From the NCBI GenBank assembly GCA_013140465.1, contig JABFST010000352.1, positions 1-9,233 of the forward strand: a stretch of 9,233 nucleotides of DNA. Reading direction: 5' to 3'. The position numbers were made by a program, and so were the translations under genes. Shown here piece after piece: positions 1 to 6,368 of the stretch. Below the pieces are notes generated by a model that worked only from the letters and a program-made list of their open reading frames with translations, had not been told where the DNA came from and did no database searches. The DNA is from Methylococcaceae bacterium. GTDB lineage: Bacteria > Pseudomonadota > Gammaproteobacteria > Methylococcales > Methylomonadaceae. How positions within the stretch are numbered: position 1 is the stretch's first letter; every line of letters starts with the position of its first letter.

Positions 1-896
1 ATCAAGACCAACAACGGGGTTGTCGCGGTGACAGGCAACGACAGGCGGTTTTGCAAGGCGGTTTTATTGTGCTGCTTCTCGCTCAAGTTTGCCGCGTTGT
101 AAGTGCGACTGAGGTTAGTGTCGGTGTTGGGATCCCATTGTTCGGCATCGATGCCGTTAATGATGCCCGTGAGTACATCGCGGCGATGATGCAGCAAGCC
201 TTCCAAGCCATTACCCAAGGGCGCGGATTGGATTTCTTGGGCATAAGTGGGGCTGACCGTGGTGATATGGTCGGCATAGGCCAGCCCGCCCTTAATAAAA
301 GACATCATGCCGTTAAACTCCAGCCCTTGCGGATGCCAAAGCGCGGCTGGCAACTTGAGGTTTAGCCAAGTGGCTTTGCTAAACAGCCCTTGGTAAGCCA
401 AATTGTGCAGGGTGAATACCGTGGCAGGACGGTCGGCTTCTAAGGACAGTAAAGCGGGGGTCAACCCGCTTTGCCAATCATGGCAATGGACTATGTCAGG
501 CCGCCAACCCAAATACGCCCTGTCCATCGCTACGGCGACGGCGGCATGGCAAAACAGGGCAAAGCGTTCGGCATTATTGGGCCAATCGCGGCCTTGTGCG
601 TCAGTGTAGGGGTTGCCGGGCAGGGCGAATAATGCCGGGCAATCCACTAGCCAAATCGGCACGGCAGTTCCCGGCAATTGGGTTTCTAGCACGTTGGCAT
701 CGAACTGTCCCAAGCGCACGGTGCTTTTGTAGTAGATGGGCAGGTCGGTGTGGATGGCCTGATAATAGGGCATCAGCATCCGCACATCAGCCCCGAGTTG
801 CGCCAAGGCGATGGGCAAGCTGCCCGACACGTCAGCAAGTCCGCCCGTTTTTATGAGCGGATGGATTTCACTGGTAATATACAGAATTTTTATCAT
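1..896 (-). CDS. glgA: Glycogen synthase GlgA, N-terminal part (runs off left edge)
   Basis: Cytoplasmic GT5-family enzyme that extends alpha-1,4-glucan chains from ADP-glucose (UDP-glucose in some bacteria) during glycogen synthesis. The 298 residues present begin MIKILYITSEIHPLIKTGG and continue LADVSGSLP; this carries the KTGGLADV loop that binds the sugar nucleotide in GT5 synthases. Further on, HCHDWQSGL, FTLHNLAYQG, TVSPTYAQEI and NGIDAEQWDP are all characteristic of the GlgA N-terminal Rossmann domain. Bacterial GlgA is about 480 residues, so roughly the C-terminal 40 percent, including the ADP-glucose catalytic half, lies outside the window. The start is fixed by an in-frame TAA 27 bases upstream with no other start codon between. 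No clear Shine-Dalgarno sequence precedes it. Family assignment is very secure; which glycogen pathway it serves cannot be seen here. Confidence 0.96.
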   Translation of the reverse strand, partial: MIKILYITSEIHPLIKTGGLADVSGSLPIALAQLGADVRMLMPYYQAIHTDLPIYYKSTVRLGQFDANVLETQLPGTAVPIWLVDCPALFALPGNPYTDAQGRDWPNNAERFALFCHAAVAVAMDRAYLGWRPDIVHCHDWQSGLTPALLSLEADRPATVFTLHNLAYQGLFSKATWLNLKLPAALWHPQGLEFNGMMSFIKGGLAYADHITTVSPTYAQEIQSAPLGNGLEGLLHHRRDVLTGIINGIDAEQWDPNTDTNLSRTYNAANLSEKQHNKTALQNRLSLPVTATTPLLVL

Positions 897-931
897 CGGC
901 TGGGTGGCGTTAGTGGCGGTTTAAGGAGGCT

Positions 932-937
932 ATTATA
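932..937 (-). promoter_or_regulatory. Possible -10 element upstream of glgA
   Basis: A perfect TATAAT reads on the minus strand 35 bases upstream of the glgA ATG. No recognisable TTGACA-like hexamer sits 15-18 bases further upstream; that position falls inside the inverted repeat at 953-972. Either an activator-dependent promoter or a chance match is possible. Confidence 0.35.
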
Positions 938-952
938 GAGTCCGAAGCTAAA

Positions 953-972
953 CCTTCTCCCTCAGGGAAAGG
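953..972. repeat. Small intergenic inverted repeat (CCTTCTCCCT...AAAGG type)
   Basis: The segment CCTTCTCCCT/CAGGGAAAGG can fold into a stem of two 4-base-pair blocks (one-base bulge, three-base loop) between the HMA gene stop and the glgA start. It resembles the pyrimidine/purine dyads (CCCTCTCCCT...AGGGAGAGGG) often dispersed between proteobacterial genes. There is no T-run on either strand after it, so it is not a convincing intrinsic terminator. Whether it is dispersed in this genome cannot be seen from one copy. Confidence 0.45.
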
Positions 973-1007
973 GTAGGGAGAGGAGGATTTAATAGTGGGG
1001 CGCACCG

Positions 1008-1547
1008 TCATGCGGCAAGCTCGGCCTGAAACCCCAGCCCTGCTATCAATGCGTATAAGTCGTCTGGGTCTAAGGTGCCTGTTATCACTGCCGTGCCAGT
1101 GTCATAGTCCACTTTTGCCGCCGTGATGCCCGGGTCGCGCTGCAACACCAGTTCGACCAGCAATGCGCAAGAGGTGCATTTCATGCCGTGGATGGCAAGT
1201 TTAAACGTCTGTGTGTTCACTGCGGCTTCACTATGGCCCGTCGGGATATGCTTGGTTTTTTTGGGCAATGCCGTGGATTTTTTTTTGCCCAAATTAGCCA
1301 GCAAGGCATCCAACAACGTCAGCAATTGTGGGTATGGTAGTTGTTGCGGATCAAAATAAATGACGACGGCGGCGGTTTCGGGTGTTGTGCGGACTTTTTC
1401 AATGCCGTCGCGTTGTTTTAATAACACCTCCAGTATGTGGGCGCGTTCAGGGTCATTCAATAAAATCGGGGCGGTAATGCGGACGCGTCGGCTCAGTGCC
1501 TGTATGACTTTGCCATGAACCAGGCGATGGCTGTAAGAAAACTTCAT
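1008..1547 (-). CDS. Tandem heavy-metal-associated (HMA) domain protein without ATPase domain
   Basis: A 179-residue protein. Residues 1-88 (starting MKFSYSHRLVHGK) resemble the degenerate HMA-like domain found at the N-terminus of some P1B-type ATPases and lack a Cys-x-x-Cys pair. Residues 89-113 are a Lys-rich linker. Residues 114-179 are a canonical ferredoxin-like HMA domain with the metal site GMKCTSC (C124, C127), the motif used to bind Cu(I), Zn or Hg in CopZ, MerP and P1B-ATPase N-termini. No transmembrane helix, DKTGT phosphorylation site or other ATPase part is present, so it may act as a soluble metal chaperone or sensor. The start at 1547 has AGGATT six bases upstream; the frame stays open to 1835, so a longer start (for example 1706) is possible but does not resemble an HMA domain. 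It lies downstream of, and in the same direction as, the 120-residue membrane gene. Confidence 0.85.
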   Translation of the reverse strand: MKFSYSHRLVHGKVIQALSRRVRITAPILLNDPERAHILEVLLKQRDGIEKVRTTPETAAVVIYFDPQQLPYPQLLTLLDALLANLGKKKSTALPKKTKHIPTGHSEAAVNTQTFKLAIHGMKCTSCALLVELVLQRDPGITAAKVDYDTGTAVITGTLDPDDLYALIAGLGFQAELAA

Positions 1548-1834
1548 AAGTAATCCTGTTAGGTGCAGGTTGCGGCTCTCCGCTACGGTGGTTGCGGAAT
1601 TTTGCGTGTCACGCGCGACTAGGCCATGAGGGGCCGTCACTAGCGTACCTGCGGTTTTTGCACTAAGTAGGTGTGGTTTGATGGAGTCCGATGTTGCCAA
1701 TGGCATGGTCACTATTCGGTTGTTGGCGTGTGGGTGATAGGCCGCCCGGTGGGGCATAGCCCACAGGCCAAAATGGCGGCAGTGTGTGCGATAGAATGGG
1801 TTATGCCTTAGCGCAAGGCGGCGGTAAGCCAGCA

Positions 1835-2197
1835 CTAATCGGAGGCTTCTGCTTCGTCTTCTTGGGATTGGGCCAGCATCTCCTGGACATGTTCTTTTTG
1901 CCTAACGATAAAATCCTTGCCTTGTTCGGCGGTTTTGCTGGTGATGGTGATGATTTCCTTGCGGTATTTATGGGTGAAATAGCCCGCGACAACGCCTACG
2001 CCAAACAACAGCAGCGGCGATCTCGCCAAAGAGCCGACTATGCCTTGGCCAGTTTTAATAATGACGGATGCTGCCACGGCTGTGGATACGCCTTGAATGA
2101 CCAATTCCCCAGTGGTGGCCCGATCATGCTGTTTTTTTGCCTCGGTCACGGCAGCGCTGGAAGTGGTGGTGGCACTTGCTTCAAATGTAGGCTTCAT
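1835..2197 (-). CDS. Small single-pass membrane protein of unknown function
   Basis: A 120-residue protein with three visible parts. Residues 1-28 are a Ser/Thr/Ala-rich polar N-terminus. Residues 31-77 are hydrophobic and glycine-rich, the strongest membrane segment being about 60-76 (SPLLLFGVGVVAGYF). Residues 77-120 are a charged tail rich in Lys, Gln and Glu, likely helical, ending in an acidic stretch. The pattern resembles YtxH-like or DUF5132-like small membrane proteins, which often sit beside metal-transport genes, but I do not recognise it with certainty. An upstream in-frame ATG at 2248 is rejected because the promoter at 2225-2253 lies across that extension. The HMA gene 287 bases downstream in the same direction suggests a link to metal handling or envelope stress. 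No function can be assigned from sequence alone. Confidence 0.75.
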   Translation of the reverse strand: MKPTFEASATTTSSAAVTEAKKQHDRATTGELVIQGVSTAVAASVIIKTGQGIVGSLARSPLLLFGVGVVAGYFTHKYRKEIITITSKTAEQGKDFIVRQKEHVQEMLAQSQEDEAEASD

Positions 2198-2224
2198 TGC
2201 GGATTCTCGTGTTATCGTTAAATT

Positions 2225-2253
2225 ATTTAAGACAATTTTTATAGGCAAGTCAA
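2225..2253 (-). promoter_or_regulatory. Sigma70-type promoter for the 120-residue membrane protein gene
   Basis: On the minus strand a -35 TTGACT (2253-2248) and a -10 TTAAAT (2230-2225) are separated by exactly 17 bases. This puts the transcription start near 2218 and gives a leader of about 20 bases before the ATG at 2197. The spacing and fit are good, and they also decide the start codon of the gene. Confidence 0.7.
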
Positions 2254-2339
2254 TGGATATTAGGCATTGCGCCGAATAGTTACAAAATCCCGCGTGAATC
2301 CGTTAAAATTAGAATACATGAACTATTTAGTCGGGAATT

Positions 2340-3590
2340 ATGCGTTCACTACATTTTACTCAGCCACTGATGGCCTTAGCTATGGTCGGGTTAATCGCAT
2401 CGGGTGCAGCGGTCGCCAAAGCCAAGCACGCCACCAAGCCGATTGCCGAAGCCAAGCAAGCCGCCCCTGCGCTTACTAAAGCCAAGCAAACGATTAATAT
2501 CGCTTATTTGACGCAAGAACAAGCTGCACCTGCTGCGCTGTCCAATTTAGACCCGTTTATTAAGGATAAAGGTGTCATCGGGGCGGAACTAGGAATAGCC
2601 GATAATAACACCACAGGCGAGTTTACAGGCCAGCAGTATGCGTTAAAAAAATTTATTGTGCCGTTGTCGGGCAATGTGGCTGACACGTTTACTAAAGAAA
2701 TCGCCAATAAGTTCCAGTGGCTGGTGCTGAATCTGCCGGACGGGCAAATCAACCCGCTTGCCGATTTGCCCGCCGCCCAAGCCATGTTGGTATTTGATGT
2801 GGCTTCGTCCGATGACAGTTTGCGCAACAGCGGTTGCCGCCGTAATGTCTTGCATCTCTTGCCCAGCCGCGCTATGCGGGCTGATGCCTTGGCGCAATAC
2901 ATGATGAAAAAACGCTGGACGAAATGGTTTTTAGTCATCGGCGCTGCTCCAGAAGATAGGCTGTATGCCGAGGCTATCAAACGCGCCGCCAAACGTTTCG
3001 GCATCGAAATCGTCGCCGAAAAAACCTGGGAACATACCTTTGATGCGCGGCGCACCGTGCAATCGGATGTTGCCGTGTTTACTCAAGTGGATGACTACGA
3101 TGTTTTGGTGGTGGCGGATGAACAAGGCCAGTTTGGCGAATATTTGGATTACCGCACTTGGAATCCTCGGCCTGTTATTGGCACGCAAGGCTTGATTGCC
3201 ACGGCTTGGCATCCAACCCACGAACAATGGGGGGCGACGCAAATCCAAAACCGCTTTAAAGACACTGCCGGACGCTGGATGACCGAACCCGATTACGCGG
3301 CCTATCTGGCGGTGCGGGCGATAGGTGAAGCGGCTACGCGCACCGCTGCCAGCGACTTGAAACCCATTAAAGACTATTTGCTGGGCCCTGCGTTTGCCTT
3401 GCAAGGCTATAAGGGCAATCCCTTGTCGTTCCGCAGTTGGGACGGGCAGTTACGGCAACCCGTGTTGCTGGCGGCACCACGGTCTATGGTCGGCGTTGCG
3501 CCTATCGAAGGCTTTCTGCACCCCAAAACGGAATTGGATACCCTCGGTTTTGACCAACCTGATACACAATGCAAATGGGAACAAAAATGA
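2340..3590 (+). CDS. Periplasmic binding protein of PQQ-alcohol dehydrogenase-associated ABC system
   Basis: A 416-residue protein with a signal peptide (hydrophobic core about 9-24, likely cleavage after AVA at 26), then an Ala/Lys-rich segment of three 10-residue units (residues 27-56), then a branched-chain amino-acid-type (Leu/Ile/Val, type 1) periplasmic binding fold. Recognisable stretches include LNLPDG, LHLLPSRAMRADALAQYM, KKRWTKWFLVIG, DYDVLVVADEQGQFGEY and the C-terminal GFDQPDTQC. These match the family described as the substrate-binding protein of the PQQ-dependent alcohol dehydrogenase ABC system (TIGR03863-type). Its stop overlaps the next start as ATGA, so it is the first gene of a four-gene operon. 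GGGA lies a few bases upstream of the start; no convincing plus-strand promoter was found in the 142-base divergent gap. The ligand is unknown. It is somewhat long, partly because of the repeat-containing N-terminal linker. Confidence 0.88.
   Translation: MRSLHFTQPLMALAMVGLIASGAAVAKAKHATKPIAEAKQAAPALTKAKQTINIAYLTQEQAAPAALSNLDPFIKDKGVIGAELGIADNNTTGEFTGQQYALKKFIVPLSGNVADTFTKEIANKFQWLVLNLPDGQINPLADLPAAQAMLVFDVASSDDSLRNSGCRRNVLHLLPSRAMRADALAQYMMKKRWTKWFLVIGAAPEDRLYAEAIKRAAKRFGIEIVAEKTWEHTFDARRTVQSDVAVFTQVDDYDVLVVADEQGQFGEYLDYRTWNPRPVIGTQGLIATAWHPTHEQWGATQIQNRFKDTAGRWMTEPDYAAYLAVRAIGEAATRTAASDLKPIKDYLLGPAFALQGYKGNPLSFRSWDGQLRQPVLLAAPRSMVGVAPIEGFLHPKTELDTLGFDQPDTQCKWEQK
2418..2507 (+). repeat. Three 30-base tandem units in the binding-protein linker
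   Basis: The sequence AAGCCAAGCA recurs at exact 30-base spacing (AA/GAAGCCAAGCA cores begin at 2418, 2448 and 2478). It encodes three 10-residue units centred on KAKH, EAKQ and KAKQ, just after the signal peptide. The rest of each unit has diverged. Confidence 0.6.
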
Positions 3591-4552
3591 CCAAAAAAAT
3601 ACTTAGCTACGGCTTGTGGGCGCTGCTGTTAGCCAGCACGGCACAGGCCGAAACCGTGTTTGTCACCTTAGAAAAAGACAATGCCTTGGCGGTTGTGGAT
3701 CCTATCGCTGGCAAACTGACCGCTACCGTGCCTGTCGGGCAACGCCCTAGGGGTATCGCCATCAGCCCCGATAATAAGCTGTTGTATATCGCCACTAGCG
3801 ATGACAACACCATTAGAATCATCGACACTAACACTTTGAAAGAAGTGGGCAAACTGCCTTCGGGCGATGATCCTGAAACCTTTGCCTTAAATCCGGCTGG
3901 GGATAGGCTGTATGTGTCTAATGAAGATGATAGCCGCGTAACAGTCATCGACATTGCCAAGAAAAAAGCCATTAAAGAAATTAAAGTCGGCGTCGAACCC
4001 GAAGGCATTACCGTCAGCCCCGACAACCAGTGGCTTGCCAGTGCCTCGGAAACCACCAACATGGTGCATTGGATCGACACCAAAACCAATACTATTGTTG
4101 ACAACACTTTGGTGGATCCGCGCCCACGCGCGATGAGCTTTACCGCCGATAGCCAGCAATTGTGGGTCACGTCCGAAATGGCGGGTACGTTGATGATTTT
4201 GGATGTAAAAACTCGGCAAATCATTAAAACCATCAAGCTTGAAGTGCAAGGAGTCACCTCCGACAAAGTGCAGCCTGTGGGCGTGGTGATTGACAGCAAA
4301 CGCGGCAAAGGCTATGTGGCGTTGGGGCCAGCCAATCGGGTTGCGGTGATTAATGCCCAAACCTTTGCGGTCGAAAACGTACTGTTAGTGGGGCAACGGG
4401 TGTGGAACTTGGCGTTTTCACCCGACCAAAAACGCTTGTACACCACAAACGGCATCAGCAACGATATTTCCATCATTGATTTGGACAGCGCGACCGTCAC
4501 CAAATCGCTAGGCGTAGGCACTTATCCGTGGGGCGTAGCGGTAAAACCATGA
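3587..4552 (+). CDS. PQQ-dependent catabolism-associated YVTN beta-propeller protein
   Basis: A 321-residue secreted protein. Residues 1-21 are a signal peptide (MTKKILSYGLWALLLASTAQA, cleaved before ETVFV). The rest is a seven-bladed YVTN-type beta-propeller with repeated phrases such as GQRPRGIAISPDNKLLYIA, GDDPETFALNPAGDRLYVS, GVEPEGITVSPD and GTYPWGVAVKP. This is the family named PQQ-dependent catabolism-associated beta-propeller (TIGR03866-type), always found with ABC genes like its neighbours. The start at 3587 is preferred over 3569 and 3575 because it gives a clean Lys-rich signal peptide, has GGGA six bases upstream, and overlaps the previous stop as ATGA. Its stop likewise overlaps the next ATG. 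It probably acts in the periplasm as a scaffold or partner of the binding protein or dehydrogenase; no catalytic residues are evident. Confidence 0.92.
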   Translation: MTKKILSYGLWALLLASTAQAETVFVTLEKDNALAVVDPIAGKLTATVPVGQRPRGIAISPDNKLLYIATSDDNTIRIIDTNTLKEVGKLPSGDDPETFALNPAGDRLYVSNEDDSRVTVIDIAKKKAIKEIKVGVEPEGITVSPDNQWLASASETTNMVHWIDTKTNTIVDNTLVDPRPRAMSFTADSQQLWVTSEMAGTLMILDVKTRQIIKTIKLEVQGVTSDKVQPVGVVIDSKRGKGYVALGPANRVAVINAQTFAVENVLLVGQRVWNLAFSPDQKRLYTTNGISNDISIIDLDSATVTKSLGVGTYPWGVAVKP

Positions 4553-5289
4553 ACACACCTAGCGCACTTGCCATCGCCGACCTGAGTTTTGCTTATGGCG
4601 GCAAAAAAGCCTTGGCCGAGGTCAGCTTTGAGATCCGTTCGGGTGAATGCACCTTATTATTAGGCCCTAACGGCGCGGGCAAAAGCACCTTGTTTTCGCT
4701 TATCACCCGCTTGTATGACACGCGGGCGGGCCGCATTGAATTATGTGGGTTTGATATTAAGCGCGATACCCGCAAAGCCTTGGCAAAATTGGGTGTGGTG
4801 TTCCAGCAAACCACGCTGGACATGGATTTGTCGGTGCTGCAAAACTTGCGCTACCACACGGCGTTGCACGGCATCGGGCGCAAACTGGCTATGCAGCGCA
4901 TCCAACAAGAATTGGAACGCTTAGGTATGTATGACCGCCGTTTTGAAAAAATCCGCCAACTGAATGGTGGGCATCGCCGCCGGGTAGAAATTGCCCGCGC
5001 CTTACTGCACAAACCTGCCTTATTGTTGCTGGATGAACCCACGGTTGGTTTAGATGTGCCTAGCCGTTTGGGCATCGTCGAATACGTCCACCAATTGGTT
5101 AAAGAAGAAAATTTGGCGGTGTTATGGGCCAGCCATTTGATAGACGAAATCTACCCCGACGATCATTTGATTGTGTTGCACAAAGGCCAAATTAAGGCCA
5201 ATGGCACGGTCGATGATGTGCTGAAATCCACCCAAACCGCGCAGATAAAAGACGCTTTTTATAGCCTGACCCAAGGAGAACACGCGTGA
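4549..5289 (+). CDS. ABC transporter ATP-binding protein, PQQ-alcohol dehydrogenase-associated
   Basis: A 246-residue cytoplasmic ATPase. Visible motifs in order: Walker A GPNGAGKST (39-47), Q-loop FQQTT (Q86/Q87), signature LNGGH (138-142) in place of the usual LSGGQ, Walker B LLLLDE (D162, E163), D-loop GLD (167-169) and switch histidine H196 in WASHLIDE. All catalytic residues needed for ATP hydrolysis are present. The LNGGHRRRVEIARALL stretch and position in the operon fit the ATP-binding subunit of the PQQ-dependent alcohol dehydrogenase ABC system (TIGR03864-type). ATG at 4549 overlaps the propeller stop (ATGA); the upstream ATG at 4528 lies inside the propeller gene and is unlikely. 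No good Shine-Dalgarno precedes it, so translation is probably coupled. It powers the permease encoded next. Confidence 0.94.
   Translation: MNTPSALAIADLSFAYGGKKALAEVSFEIRSGECTLLLGPNGAGKSTLFSLITRLYDTRAGRIELCGFDIKRDTRKALAKLGVVFQQTTLDMDLSVLQNLRYHTALHGIGRKLAMQRIQQELERLGMYDRRFEKIRQLNGGHRRRVEIARALLHKPALLLLDEPTVGLDVPSRLGIVEYVHQLVKEENLAVLWASHLIDEIYPDDHLIVLHKGQIKANGTVDDVLKSTQTAQIKDAFYSLTQGEHA
5273..5288 (+). promoter_or_regulatory. Strong ribosome binding site deciding the GTG start of the permease
   Basis: AAGGAG at 5273-5278 lies seven bases before a GTG at 5286. The GTG overlaps the ATPase stop as GTGA. This supports the GTG start rather than the first downstream ATG, and it is the strongest binding site in the operon. 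Confidence 0.8.
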
Positions 5290-6089
5290 GCGTATTGCAT
5301 TATTGGCGCGCTTTATGGGGCATCGTCGGACGTGAACTCTGGCGTTTTGTCACCCAACGCGAACGCTTTATATCCGCTTTGGTGCGGCCCTTAGTATGGC
5401 TGTTTGTGTTTGCGGCGGGCTTTAGGGCCGCCTTAGGTTTGGCTATCAGCCCGCCCTATGAAACCTACATACTCTACGAAGTGTATATCACGCCCGGACT
5501 CATCGGCATGATCCAGCTTTTTAACGGGATGCAAAGTTCTTTATCAATGGTCTATGACCGCGAAATGGGCAGTATGCGCATCTTAATGGTCTGCCCCTTG
5601 CCACGCTGGTTTTTGTTGCTGAGTAAATTGTTGGCAGGGACGGGGGTGTCGGTTTTGCAAGTCTATGTGTTTTTAGGCATCGCTTGGTTTTATGACATCC
5701 ATGCGCCGTGGCAAGGTTATTTATGGGTGCTGCCCGCGCTGGTGTTATCGGGGCTGATGTTGGGGGCCTTGGGTTTGCTGTTGTCATCGTTCATCAAACA
5801 ACTGGAAAATTTTGCTGGAGTGATGAATTTTGTTATTTTCCCGATGTTCTTCATGTCCACGGCGTTGTACCCGCTGTGGAAAATGAAAGAATCCAGTGCC
5901 TTTTTGGCTAGTTTGGCGCACTACAACCCGTTTTCACAAGCGGTGGAACTGATCCGTTTTGCCCTGTATGCGCAATATAACCCATATGCGTTTATCTACA
6001 CCTTAGTGGCTTTTTTGGTGTTTATGGCGGCGGCAATTGTCGGTTACAACCCTTCCAAAGGGATGATGATGAAAAAAGGCGGGGCGTAA
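5286..6089 (+). CDS. ABC-2 type permease (PedC-like) of the PQQ-associated ABC system
   Basis: A 267-residue inner-membrane protein starting with GTG. About six hydrophobic segments are visible: near 36-50, 71-84, 118-137, 145-170, 180-194 and 237-254. The arrangement is that of ABC-2 membrane proteins (NodJ/DrrB/CcmB-like), including TPGLIGMIQLFNGMQSSLS, YDREMGSMRILMVCPLPR and YNPFSQAVELIRFALY, which is the region conserved in the PedC family (TIGR03861-type) linked to phenylethanol/alcohol oxidation by PQQ enzymes. With the preceding ATPase it forms a probable half-plus-half exporter. ABC-2 permeases normally export, which is at odds with an uptake-type binding protein in the same operon. 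It is the last gene of the operon; no terminator hairpin was found immediately after it. Confidence 0.92.
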   Translation: MSVLHYWRALWGIVGRELWRFVTQRERFISALVRPLVWLFVFAAGFRAALGLAISPPYETYILYEVYITPGLIGMIQLFNGMQSSLSMVYDREMGSMRILMVCPLPRWFLLLSKLLAGTGVSVLQVYVFLGIAWFYDIHAPWQGYLWVLPALVLSGLMLGALGLLLSSFIKQLENFAGVMNFVIFPMFFMSTALYPLWKMKESSAFLASLAHYNPFSQAVELIRFALYAQYNPYAFIYTLVAFLVFMAAAIVGYNPSKGMMMKKGGA

Positions 6090-6288
6090 ACGGTTTCTTA
6101 ATCCCGCCTGAAAAATCGAAATGAGTCTCGCTTAAAAAAGGTTACGGTTTCAATTAATCTTAAAGTATAGTGGCAACGTCATAAACTCGCTGTCGGCACT
6201 TGAAAAGTTTTTTGATCGTGATAAGTTTACCCATTAGGTAGCCGCGTGTGAGTTGCTAACCTGTATATGGGTAGTTGGGGGCTTGGTT

Positions 6289-6319
6289 AGGGCCTTGCAA
6301 GCATTGCGTGTAAGGCTCT
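6289..6319. repeat. Imperfect inverted repeat overlapping the promoter region of the 173-residue gene
   Basis: Arms AGGGCCTTGCA (6289-6299) and TGTAAGGCTCT (6309-6319) pair over 11 positions with two G-T wobbles and a nine-base loop. There is no T-run, so it is not a typical terminator. It covers the TTGCAA hexamer and could be an operator. Confidence 0.5.
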
Positions 6320-6335
6320 AATTCATAACTATAAT
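6295..6335 (+). promoter_or_regulatory. Putative sigma70 promoter(s) for the 173-residue membrane protein gene
   Basis: Two overlapping solutions can be read. The first is TTGCAA (6295-6300), 16 bases, TCTAAT (6317-6322). The second uses a perfect -10 TATAAT at 6330-6335 with a weak TTGCGT 20 bases upstream. GAGGA at 6358-6362 then serves as the ribosome binding site for the ATG at 6369. Confidence 0.5.
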
Positions 6336-6368
6336 AAAATAAAATTACACTAAATATGAGGATACGAA

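Larger units (their letters stand above)
6090..6368. other. Intergenic region between ABC operon and 173-residue gene
   Basis: No ORF of useful length lies here on either strand. The left part is AT-rich, with the partial duplication CGGTTTC...TTAATC at 6090 and 6144, and shows no intrinsic terminator for the operon. The right part contains the inverted repeat at 6289-6319 and promoter-like elements of the next gene. Confidence 0.6.

Noticed and set aside
51..365. Plus-strand ORF of 104 codons
   Set aside because: It lies opposite glgA, whose minus-strand frame gives clear glycogen synthase motifs. The plus-strand translation matches nothing recognisable.
403..938. Three overlapping plus-strand ORFs (403-609, 596-856, 750-938)
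   Set aside because: All are shadows of the N-terminal glgA coding sequence on the opposite strand.
1548..1835. N-terminal extension of the HMA protein in the same open frame
   Set aside because: The frame is open by chance composition. The translation shows no domain features, and a ribosome binding site is properly placed before the ATG at 1547, which begins the HMA-like sequence.
1784..2221. Plus-strand ORF of 145 codons
   Set aside because: Antisense to the 120-residue membrane protein, which has its own promoter at correct spacing. The plus-strand product is Cys/Gly/Phe-rich and not protein-like.
3607..4308. Minus-strand ORF of 233 codons
   Set aside because: Antisense to the YVTN propeller gene. 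Periodic repeats in the true gene keep this frame open.
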